64,000 nucleotides of DNA, from positions 118,302 through 182,301 of the forward strand of contig NZ_VFEV01000007.1 of assembly GCF_007858275.1 (NCBI RefSeq), in the 5' to 3' direction. The DNA comes from Pseudomonas proteolytica (GTDB lineage: Bacteria; Pseudomonadota; Gammaproteobacteria; Pseudomonadales; Pseudomonadaceae). This document shows, piece by piece, positions 44,657-51,880 of this stretch (positions within the stretch are counted from its first letter, which is position 1; every line of letters begins with the position of its first letter). The notes beneath the pieces were generated by a model, which was not told the origin of the DNA, searched no databases, and worked only from the letters and a program-made list of their open reading frames with translations. Made by a program: the position numbers and the translations under genes.

Positions 44657-45403
44657 ATGACCACACAAAACCTCAGCGGCAAAGTTGCCTTGATCCAGGG
44701 CGGCTCCCGCGGCATCGGTGCCGCCATCGTCCAGCGCTTGGCGGCCCAGGGCGCAGCTGTTGCCTTTACCTATGTCAGCTCTGCCGCGAAGGCCGAAGAC
44801 TTGCAAAACAGCGTCATCCGCGCTGGCGGCAAGGCCCTGGCGATTCACGCCGACAGTGCCGATGCGAGCGCCATCCGCAATGCAGTCAGTGCCACTGTCG
44901 AAGCGTTCGGGCGCCTGGATATCCTGGTGAACAACGCCGGTGTGCTGGCGGTCGGCCCACTGGAGGATTTCACACTGGAAGACTTTGACCAGACCCTGGC
45001 CATCAACGTGCGCAGCGTGTTTATCGCCACCCAGGAAGCGGCCCGGCACATGGGCGAAGGGGGTCGCATCATCAATATCGGCAGTACCAACGCTGAGCGC
45101 ATGCCCTTCGCCGGTGGCGGGCCATATGCCATGAGCAAAGCCGCGCTGGTGGGCCTGACCAAAGGCCTGGCGCGCGACCTGGGGCCACGGGGGATTACCA
45201 TTAACAACGTGCAGCCAGGCCCGGTGGACACCGACATGAACCCGGCCAACAGTGAGTTTGCCGAGAGCTTGATCGGGTTTATGGCGGTTGGCCGTTATGG
45301 CCAGGTGGAAGAGATCGCCAGCTTTGTGGCTTACCTGGCAGGGCCAGAGGCCGGATACATCACCGGTGCCAGCTTGACCATCGATGGTGGCTTCAGCGCC
45401 TGA
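44657..45403 (+). CDS. SDR-family NAD(P)-dependent oxidoreductase
   Basis: A 248-residue classical short-chain dehydrogenase. It has the cofactor loop QGGSRGIGAA, NNAGVL, the catalytic Ser in IGSTN and YxxxK in GGPYAMSKAAL, and ends in ITGASLTIDGGFSA. The substrate is unknown. GGAG precedes the ATG. A REP-like hairpin follows the stop. Confidence 0.93.
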   Translation: MTTQNLSGKVALIQGGSRGIGAAIVQRLAAQGAAVAFTYVSSAAKAEDLQNSVIRAGGKALAIHADSADASAIRNAVSATVEAFGRLDILVNNAGVLAVGPLEDFTLEDFDQTLAINVRSVFIATQEAARHMGEGGRIINIGSTNAERMPFAGGGPYAMSKAALVGLTKGLARDLGPRGITINNVQPGPVDTDMNPANSEFAESLIGFMAVGRYGQVEEIASFVAYLAGPEAGYITGASLTIDGGFSA

Positions 45404-45407
45404 CCCT

Positions 45408-45435
45408 TGTAGGAGCCGGCAAGCCGGCTCCTACA
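45408..45435. terminator. REP-type hairpin between convergent genes
   Basis: TGTAGGAGCCGGC and GCCGGCTCCTACA form a perfect 13-bp stem with an AA loop between two convergent genes. No run of T residues follows, so it may be a REP remnant that also acts as a terminator or transcript stabiliser. Confidence 0.65.
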
Positions 45436-45437
45436 CT

Positions 45438-46127
45438 TCAGCGCAGCGGCGGCAGGCCGTAGGCAGCCAGATCGAAGTCCGCGAGTTTGCGGATGATCTG
45501 GTCGGCGTGAGCGTACTTGCTGTCGGCCATGGCTTCATCAGGCACCGCGATGGCAGTCATGTTCGCGGCCTTGGCAGCGGTCACGCCAAACGGTGAGTCT
45601 TCAAACACCAGGCAATCCTCGGGCGCAACGCCCAAGCGGCGGGCGGCGGTGAGGAAGATGTCCGGCGCAGGCTTGGCAGCGCCAACTTCCGGATCGTCAG
45701 CGGTGACGATGGTGCCGAACAGGCCAAACCACTCCCGGTGCAGCGTGGTCTTGTGGCCAAACGAATTGCGCGACGAACTGGTGCCCACGGCGATGGGGAT
45801 GTTATGCGCCTTCAAATGCCGCACCAACGCCTCGGCGCCCGGCATGCCCAACGCCTTGGGAAAACGCTCGCTCATCAACGGCTCGCGGATGCGCAGGAAT
45901 TCTGCAGGCGTGATCGGCAAGTCCAGGGCCTCGACCACATATTCGGCCAGGTCCTGGGCGCCACGGCCGATGATGTGCTGCTTGATACCCCAGTCGTAGG
46001 TGCGGCCATAGCGCTCGGCGATAATCTGCGTGACTTCGGTGTAGATGCCTTCGGTGTCCAGCAACAACCCGTCCATATCGAAAATCACGGCCTTGATCGG
46101 GCCGACAGCAGTACGCGATGCGCTCAT
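45438..46127 (-). CDS. HAD-superfamily (beta-phosphoglucomutase-like) hydrolase
   Basis: A 229-residue HAD-IA protein with motif I VIFDMDGLLLDTEG, motif II VGTSSSRNSF and motif III/IV AAKPAPDIFL with CLVFEDSPFGVTAAKAA. It most likely dephosphorylates a sugar phosphate or a related compound. Confidence 0.9.
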   Translation of the reverse strand: MSASRTAVGPIKAVIFDMDGLLLDTEGIYTEVTQIIAERYGRTYDWGIKQHIIGRGAQDLAEYVVEALDLPITPAEFLRIREPLMSERFPKALGMPGAEALVRHLKAHNIPIAVGTSSSRNSFGHKTTLHREWFGLFGTIVTADDPEVGAAKPAPDIFLTAARRLGVAPEDCLVFEDSPFGVTAAKAANMTAIAVPDEAMADSKYAHADQIIRKLADFDLAAYGLPPLR

Positions 46128-46242
46128 CACAAAAGATCCGTGGCAAAGGACTAAAAGGATTCAGCACAATAACGGCCCTGCCAGCCTGCAAGCAACTCAT
46201 TATCCCTTAGACTGGCGGCCTACCCGTTCAAGCGAACCCGAT

Positions 46243-46599
46243 ATGCTTTTGCGCATTGCTGCCGACAGCCTGGTGCTGTTTCACCTGTGTTTTATCTTGT
46301 TTGTGCTGTTCGGAGGCCTGCTCGCCCTGCGCTGGCGCCGGGTCATCTGGCTGCATTTGCCCGCCGCAGCCTGGGGCATGGCCGTCGAGTTCTTCCACCT
46401 GCCCTGCCCCCTGACCCGCTGGGAAAACCTGCTGCGCCACCTCGCCGGGCAGGAGGGGTATGGCGCAGGTTTTATCGAGCATTACATCATTGCCCTGATC
46501 TACCCCGCGGGGCTGACACCACAGATCCAACTGGGCCTGGGCGCGCTGGTGCTGGTGATTAACATTGCGGTGTATACGCGCCTGGTCAGGCGCTGGTAG
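46243..46599 (+). CDS. DUF2784-family membrane protein
   Basis: A 118-residue inner-membrane protein with three hydrophobic helices and the family segments HLCFILFVLFGG, GMAVEFFHLPCPLTRWEN and GFIEHYI. The function is unknown. Confidence 0.85.
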   Translation: MLLRIAADSLVLFHLCFILFVLFGGLLALRWRRVIWLHLPAAAWGMAVEFFHLPCPLTRWENLLRHLAGQEGYGAGFIEHYIIALIYPAGLTPQIQLGLGALVLVINIAVYTRLVRRW

Positions 46600-46627
46600 C
46601 GATTCGTTGCAGGCATGGGTAGCCCGG

Positions 46628-47674
46628 TCACAACTCTTCGCCTGACCATCGCGCCAGAAATTCAACGATCAATGAGGTGGTCTGCTGCTGGATCACCTCA
46701 CGCGGTCGGGCGCCCGCGCCATCCCGGCAGATCATGCCATCGCCCGGCGAACTCTCTTCGATCAACGCCTCCCCGCCCGGCTTGCACACCGCCATGAAGC
46801 TGAAGTGAGTGGCGTCGCTGATTTCGACATAACGGGTCGCTGCCGGTGGCAGGCGCTTGGCCAGATCAGCGGACTCCAGCTCGGCGGGAAGCTCGGTCGA
46901 GGGCACGCCCGCCGCAATCACCAACGTCGGCACCGACACCGCCGCCAGGCTTTGATCGGTAAACCCACGGGACAGGCCCAGGTCCAGCGACACGATGGCG
47001 CTGACCCGCTTGTCGCTCAAATCCGCCGCCAACTGCGCCTGGGCTGCCGGGGTACTGGCGGGGTTCATCTGCTGGTAGACCGCGCAAGGGGCTAGCTGCG
47101 AGTGAACCTTGCAGTCCTGGGCAAACCGCGCGGGGTCGAAACGTGCGCCGGCGACTTCCAGCGCCGTCCAACCGCCGAGTGAATGACCCACTACCGCTAT
47201 GCGGCTCGGCTGCACGTTGCCGAATTGATCTGGCTGCGCCAGTACCGCGTCGATAGCGCGGCGGATATCCACCGGCCGCTGCCATAACTGCGCAGCGGCT
47301 TGAGCACTGCGGTCCTTGCTGGTCGTACCAGGGTGATTGACCGCCGCCACGATAAACCCCTGATGCGCCAGGGCACTGGCCAACCACGCCTGGTTGCCCC
47401 AATTGCCACCAAAGCCATGGGAAAGCACCACCAGTGGATGCTTGCCGATCGACGGCGGCGCATCGCGCACGGCTGGGGCGCCGATGAATACGGCGTTATC
47501 GGCGATCAACTCGGGCGTGGTGGTGGTGGCGCTGGGGTACCAGACGACCATCTCCAATGGGCGGTCGTTGCTTGGGTCTGCCAGCGTGGAGGCCTGGAAG
47601 CCGATGGAGTTATTGCTGGCAAGTGCGGGGGTGGTTGCACAGATCAGAAGCAGAGCGCCGAGGGATGCTTTCAA
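46628..47674 (-). CDS. Exported alpha/beta hydrolase (dienelactone-hydrolase-like)
   Basis: A 348-residue alpha/beta hydrolase with a signal peptide (MKASLGALLLICATTPALA when the start is read as Met). It has VVLSHGFGGNWGNQ, the nucleophile elbow GHSLGGWTALE and a late His in ATHFSF. The start is a TTG at 47674 with AGGAAG six bases upstream. Starting further upstream would bury the signal peptide. The substrate is unknown. Confidence 0.83.
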   Translation of the reverse strand: MKASLGALLLICATTPALASNNSIGFQASTLADPSNDRPLEMVVWYPSATTTTPELIADNAVFIGAPAVRDAPPSIGKHPLVVLSHGFGGNWGNQAWLASALAHQGFIVAAVNHPGTTSKDRSAQAAAQLWQRPVDIRRAIDAVLAQPDQFGNVQPSRIAVVGHSLGGWTALEVAGARFDPARFAQDCKVHSQLAPCAVYQQMNPASTPAAQAQLAADLSDKRVSAIVSLDLGLSRGFTDQSLAAVSVPTLVIAAGVPSTELPAELESADLAKRLPPAATRYVEISDATHFSFMAVCKPGGEALIEESSPGDGMICRDGAGARPREVIQQQTTSLIVEFLARWSGEEL

Positions 47675-47909
47675 TGGATCTTCCTTGATTGGGCCAACTG
47701 CGAGAGCGTTGGAATATAACGGAACAGATTCGCTGCGTATGCCCATATCACGCGCTTTCAGGCGCCGAAAAATCAAAAACCACCGACTTTATCTAGCCGA
47801 ATCATGGGGTTGTGTTGTAGAAATCCCACGGTAATAACGTGCGCGAGCGCATTACCTATGCGCTGTGCCCTCGACTCAGATCCGGCTCAAACAACAAGAC
47901 CCTATAAAA

Positions 47910-48284
47910 ATGAAAATACTGCTCATCGCTTCGCTGGGATTGCTATCGCTCATTCAAACTTCACTATCCATTGCGGATAATGCCAATGGAAAAAACCTCT
48001 TTTTGCAACGATGTGCCATGTGCCACGGAACAGATATCAAGGGAACAGGGCCCTTGGCAAATAAGAGCAATCCCCCTACGCCGAACCTCACAACAACCGC
48101 CTTCAAGAAACGGCTGCATGATTATCCGGGCGTTATTGTCTCCTCGATAATACTTAGGCCAAATGGAGACTTGATTCCAAGAACCCTAAAAGAGAATGGT
48201 GTGAAGTTGTCGCCACACGCTTGGAGCATTCAGGACTTACGCGATTTAAACCAATACATGAGCCGGGTGATTTCAAAAAGCTGA
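47910..48284 (+). CDS. Small periplasmic c-type cytochrome
   Basis: A 124-residue protein. A signal peptide (about 24 residues) is followed by one haem-binding CAMCH and a later Met in YMSRV as a possible sixth ligand. It resembles a single-haem cytochrome c domain. Base composition is lower in GC than its neighbours and the ribosome site is weak. The redox partner is not evident. Confidence 0.8.
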   Translation: MKILLIASLGLLSLIQTSLSIADNANGKNLFLQRCAMCHGTDIKGTGPLANKSNPPTPNLTTTAFKKRLHDYPGVIVSSIILRPNGDLIPRTLKENGVKLSPHAWSIQDLRDLNQYMSRVISKS

Positions 48285-48377
48285 TAACGCTTAGAAAAGA
48301 GCAGCCTCAAAAAGGCTGCGCACCGGGCTTCAAGGTTTACCTAAGCGGCGATCAACACTGCACCTGCGTCCTGCACT

Positions 48378-49016
48378 TCAAGGCAAAGGCGCAGCATTGA
48401 CGGTGTACCAACCCGACGGGGTCTTGGCACACACCCGCGGTCTTAGCGGCGTCTCCACTGTGGTATTGGCCTGAGTGGATAGTTGGCGAACGGCAATTAC
48501 GCAGCCGGCCTTGAACGTGCTCAGCTTTATAACTTGAAGTTCCATCTCATAGTCTTTGCCAGGCTCGGGGATGAGCGTGACGGGCGCTGGAAAGCAGGAG
48601 ATTTGCGATCCGCCCATGGCAAACCCCGCAATAAAGGGTTTACCGGCCGCAATAACATGCTCATCAAACACCTTGGGCGACTGATTGATGGCTTTGCTCG
48701 CCTTGCTGGCAGGCATGCCAATCACACTGTTCTGGCTGTCGGTCGCCCGAAAAGGGTACAGACCCGGCGAGTCGACATGCGCAGGTTGCCACCCAGCTTC
48801 TTCAGGTGTTTTGGTCAGCAGAGACTCGTTGTAAAACATCTCGCAGGTCTGACCACTGATAAAGCCCGCGTTGGTGGTATCACCCGTGATCAGGCGAATA
48901 CGAGCAGTGTTGGCCGGGTCATATTGGCTGATCTGTACTTCGTTGCGAACATCGGTTTTAGTCGTGGCGCAGCCAATAAGAGCCAAGCTGATAGCCAGCG
49001 GGAAGAGTAAACGCAT
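48378..49016 (-). CDS. Putative lipoprotein of unknown function
   Basis: A 212-residue protein with a lipoprotein signal, lipobox LIGC at residues 13-16. The mature part has two cysteine pairs (SGQTCEMF, SCFPA, KAGCV, RVCAK) that could form disulfides, and an APxTLIPEPGKDYEMELQV stretch. I do not recognise a family with certainty. Confidence 0.75.
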   Translation of the reverse strand: MRLLFPLAISLALIGCATTKTDVRNEVQISQYDPANTARIRLITGDTTNAGFISGQTCEMFYNESLLTKTPEEAGWQPAHVDSPGLYPFRATDSQNSVIGMPASKASKAINQSPKVFDEHVIAAGKPFIAGFAMGGSQISCFPAPVTLIPEPGKDYEMELQVIKLSTFKAGCVIAVRQLSTQANTTVETPLRPRVCAKTPSGWYTVNAAPLP

Positions 49017-49203
49017 GGGTAACCTTCATATCCTGTGAGGGTTGGTGGCCGCGACGATACTATAAGGACACGCAGTTGCCCACTTGCCACCCGGCCACGC
49101 AGAAATGCTGCTTCGCTCAAAAAGACCGGCTGGCCAATGGGGTGGGGAACCGTTCGCAGACATGGAAAACCAGTCATCTGCCCCGTGTCACCTTTTTCCA
49201 GAT

Positions 49204-49288
49204 GCCAGAAACCACAAACCCCCGGCTTTCTCTAGGAAAACCGGGGGTTCGTGTTTGTAGAATGTGGCGGTGAAGGAGAGATTCGAAA
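49204..49288 (-). repeat. 85-bp direct repeat A: tRNA-Ser 3' end plus terminator (att-like)
   Basis: Read on the minus strand, 49265-49287 is TTCGAATCTCTCC then TTCACCGCCA, the T-arm and acceptor end of a tRNA-Ser of the GGTGAAG type. It is followed by a terminator hairpin (GAACCCCCGG...CCGGGGGTT). The 5' three quarters of the tRNA are absent. An 85-bp copy with only a few mismatches lies at 50343-50427. This is what an attL-type scar of an element integrating in a tRNA gene looks like. Confidence 0.75.
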
Positions 49289-49645
49289 GTAACCGCACCC
49301 TCGATTGCTCAGCCGAGGCTCCAGAATACAAGGGCTCCAGCGGTGCCAGTTGCGCGAAAGCAGTCCCACGCCATTCCCACGCGCATCAGCATGCATCTCT
49401 GTACGCGTGCGCATCACATGTAGAGGGGCCTGAAATTCAAGATCTAGAGGGGGAAAGAAAAAAGAGTAACATAAGTAATCTTGACCGTTTTTTACGATCA
49501 ACCGATTCAAATTAAGATCCAAAGCTATGCAGAAGCGATGGCAACATTTGAGAAGGTTAAGGCTACCCCCAACGTTTTTTAGTAGATAATTTTTTAACCC
49601 TCCGTCGCTTGCGGTGGAGGCTTTATATTTTATAGGGAGAGCTAC
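49289..49645 (+). other. Gap between repeat A and the orphan membrane gene
   Basis: No gene is supported here. A hairpin at 49599-49620 (CCTCCGTCGC/GCGGTGGAGG, two wobble pairs, TT loop) is followed by CTTTATATTTT and may terminate rightward transcription. Just before it, 49538-49582 is a 14-codon open frame (MATFEKVKATPNVF), too short to judge. Transcription of the following gene must start between the hairpin and 49645 or read through. Confidence 0.4.
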
Positions 49646-50197
49646 ATGATTCGACAAGGTGTTAAGTTCAAAAAAATGGTAACTCCGTATTATTTTATGC
49701 TCCTTACATGGACTCCACTATTTTTGATTATTTTTTTTGTGCCAGACGATATAGATGGAACTTATTATTCACTCATTGACAAATTCATCGACAGCTATAT
49801 GATTTCCAATGCTGGCACATGGTCTTCCAATTTCCCTTTCACTTCAAAATTAATCATTAACTACATCTGTTTTTTTGCACCTGTTTTCGCTATCATTTTC
49901 TGCTATTTAACTTTGTATCGCTCGACGCTGGAAATCTTAAGCTTCGATAACATCTCCAGATCTAAGGCTTTCTTTTATGTTGCCGGCTTAACCACCATCA
50001 TACTTTTCATTATTTACATTTTATATATAGACTCTACTGATCTTGCGAACTCTAGAAAGCTAGCAGCTTTTGGGAGATACAAGTTTTTATACGCCATCTA
50101 TTCATCCGGCCTAATGTACATATACTACATAGTCTTCCTTTCAAGCTATTTTATTTATGGTTTTTTACCCAGGGCGATTATCAACCCCCAAAGATGA
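49646..50197 (+). CDS. Orphan AT-rich integral membrane protein
   Basis: A 183-residue protein with four clear hydrophobic helices (about residues 15-33, 68-92, 108-128 and 145-172) and many aromatic residues. GGGAGAG before the ATG is a good ribosome site. Composition is strongly AT-rich against the chromosome. Four-helix proteins of this size include colicin-type immunity proteins, but no toxin gene is beside it. It is the only gene between two tRNA-end repeats. Confidence 0.7.
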   Translation: MIRQGVKFKKMVTPYYFMLLTWTPLFLIIFFVPDDIDGTYYSLIDKFIDSYMISNAGTWSSNFPFTSKLIINYICFFAPVFAIIFCYLTLYRSTLEILSFDNISRSKAFFYVAGLTTIILFIIYILYIDSTDLANSRKLAAFGRYKFLYAIYSSGLMYIYYIVFLSSYFIYGFLPRAIINPQR

Positions 50198-50342
50198 TAA
50201 GAGGGTAAGGGGACAGATTTATTTTCTGTCTAACGCCCATCATTGACCCAGTGAATGGCAGACCGGCCGGCGCGGAGGGGTATGTTCGTAGTGAAGCCTC
50301 CCCATCTGTCCCAGACTTGTCCCATATGGTCATTTTTCGAAC

Positions 50343-50427
50343 GCCAGAAACCACAAACCCCCGGCTTTCTTGAAGAAAACCGGGGGTTCGTGTTTGTAGA
50401 ATGTGGCGGTGAAGGAGAGATTCGAAA
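50343..50427 (-). repeat. 85-bp direct repeat B: tRNA-Ser 3' end plus terminator (att-like)
   Basis: This copy has the same length and orientation as repeat A, differing mainly around the terminator loop (CTTCAAG against CCTAGAG on the minus strand). The tRNA remnant is at 50404-50426. Neither copy is joined to the rest of a tRNA, so the intact gene, if present, lies outside the window. Confidence 0.75.
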
Positions 50428-50616
50428 CTACCCGCAAAGTAACTTTCATTATGCAAGTGCCCGTATTACGCGGGCTGTAGAGGTGCGAGCGCTCTAAAAA
50501 ATCGACTCGTTTAGTCCCATGGCGGTCCCATGAGTTTTGCACCACATTGGTGCGCTAGAGTTGAGATGGGGTGAAAAACGGCACGCGGGCCGTTTTATGT
50601 TGAGGCATGGGAAAAA

Positions 50617-50890
50617 GGTAATATTGGTAATAAGCTTGATAAAAATGAATAAAACCCTTTATTTTCAATGAATTGCTGGCTTTTCAGAAAGGTAATAATT
50701 AGGTAATTTATAGGTTAGGTCATTACCTTTTTATCGGGTAATTATCGACAGGCTCAATCCCCAGCAAAACCGGGCACTTCGGCGAATATTACCTTTGCCA
50801 TTACCCAATATTACCCTTCCAGGTAATGCGTCAAACCCACGGATTACAAGGGCTTCAGCAGGTGTAATGCCTTTCCTAACCAAAATTACC
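50617..50890. repeat. Array of GGTAAT/ATTACC motifs
   Basis: GGTAAT occurs at 50617, 50626, 50691, 50702, 50737 and 50822. Its complement ATTACC occurs at 50722, 50788, 50800, 50810 and 50885. Eleven copies in 274 bp is far above chance (well under one expected). Spacings of 9-12 bp recur. The rest of the gap 50428-50980 shows no gene. The array lies just upstream of the 71-residue gene at 50981 and may be an iteron-like or regulator-binding region. Confidence 0.7.
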
Positions 50891-50980
50891 TTTTTCCCAG
50901 CCCTGGTTCCAAAATAGCCATCTGTTAGGCGAATTCTGCTGCTTTGGGCTAGCCTGAGATTTCACGAGAGGAACGTTCGT

Positions 50981-51196
50981 ATGACGCATGAATATCCGCT
51001 TTCGGATGTGCTTGGAAGGATGTATGAAAATCAGTTGGCCCTTGAAGCGGCCTTGATGGAGCTAACGCTTCGCCTAGAAGAACAAGGCTCAGTCGAAGCC
51101 GGTGGAAACGTGCGTGGCGCCTTAGAGACGATTGGTGAAAACGCCGGCCATATCAAGCAAGGTTTGGCCCGCCTCAAACGGCAAGAAACCAGTTAG
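50981..51196 (+). CDS. Small hypothetical protein, helical
   Basis: A 71-residue protein, mostly alpha-helical by composition, with MYENQLALEAALMELTLRLEE and a basic C-terminus. AGGA precedes the ATG at suitable spacing. I do not recognise a family. It lies between the GGTAAT array and the nuclease gene, in accessory DNA. Confidence 0.6.
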   Translation: MTHEYPLSDVLGRMYENQLALEAALMELTLRLEEQGSVEAGGNVRGALETIGENAGHIKQGLARLKRQETS

Positions 51197-51880
51197 GGTC
51201 AAGACAGGTTTTGAAATCCCCTTTCCTCGCTGCCCCCTTACACCTGGCGGCCTAGGGCAGCTTTTCGATGAAATCGAAGGTAATGGTTAGGGTAGGAAAT
51301 AGATCTATCGCGTTTCGGAAAATACCCGTACTCCTACATTTTTCTCTTTCTTGAGCAATGAATCCAGGCCTACAGCCCTGCCCTGTTCGTAATCGCTTGC
51401 TACATCGCTGTGCAACCGCTCTGCATTTCTCTTCGAAACTTTGCAATCTGTGAAATTGCCGCTCGCCCGCAGAGCGGCCCGGCCCGCCTGGGCTGCCGGT
51501 TCGTTTGCACTACATCTGGGTTTGCACAAAAAAAGAACGCAGACCCCGTCGGCGGGAGGGGGATAAGTGCTTTTTTCACCGTTTTTTTCTTATGCCAGAA
51601 ATTTTCCATGTATTGTTCGCTGAGCGCTCGTGGACGAGAATGGTTCACCCGCCACGAGCGCAACGTCCAATTCAGAACGCTGTCCTGCGATCCATTCCAG
51701 CGCTATATGAACTATAGCTATTGAAACAGCTTGAGAAAATCTTCTGACAGAGTGATATTGCAAGCTTTAGCTGAAAAAGAAAGAATAAAAAATTTAAATT
51801 AGGAAATTCAAATACGCCGCAAACTTAATTACGGATATAGTTGATTTTCAAAAAAACAAGCTTTAAATCAAGGAGCCAAT
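51197..51880. other. Gap before the double-nuclease gene
   Basis: No convincing gene is seen in these 684 bases. A perfect 10-bp inverted repeat, GCGCTCGTGG (51624-51633) and CCACGAGCGC (51652-51661), is separated by 18 bases and could be an operator or hairpin about 220 bases before the next gene. From 51720 the DNA becomes strongly AT-rich, as expected of a promoter region. Confidence 0.4.

Noticed and set aside
47829..47852. GGTAAT...ATTACC hairpin before the cytochrome gene as a further member of the 50.6-kb array
   Set aside because: A single imperfect stem with an internal loop, 2.8 kb away and outside the accessory region; probably coincidence.
49265..49287. A functional tRNA gene
   Set aside because: Only the last 23 bases of a tRNA-Ser are present; the anticodon and 5' arms are missing at both copies.
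49264..49515. 83-codon open frame starting in repeat A
   Set aside because: It begins inside the tRNA remnant, has no ribosome site and shows no conserved-looking sequence.
50181..50456. 91-codon minus-strand open frame containing repeat B
   Set aside because: It is composed of att-like repeat and a GACAGATTTATTTTCTGTC palindrome, so it is non-coding repeat sequence.
50617..50890. CRISPR array as an explanation for the GGTAAT copies
   Set aside because: The motif is only six bases, occurs in both orientations and at irregular spacing, and no cas gene is in the window.
51252..51663. Overlapping short minus-strand open frames before the nuclease gene
   Set aside because: Three frames overlap one another, none has a good start site, and I recognise no motif; one might be a small phage gene but I cannot support it.
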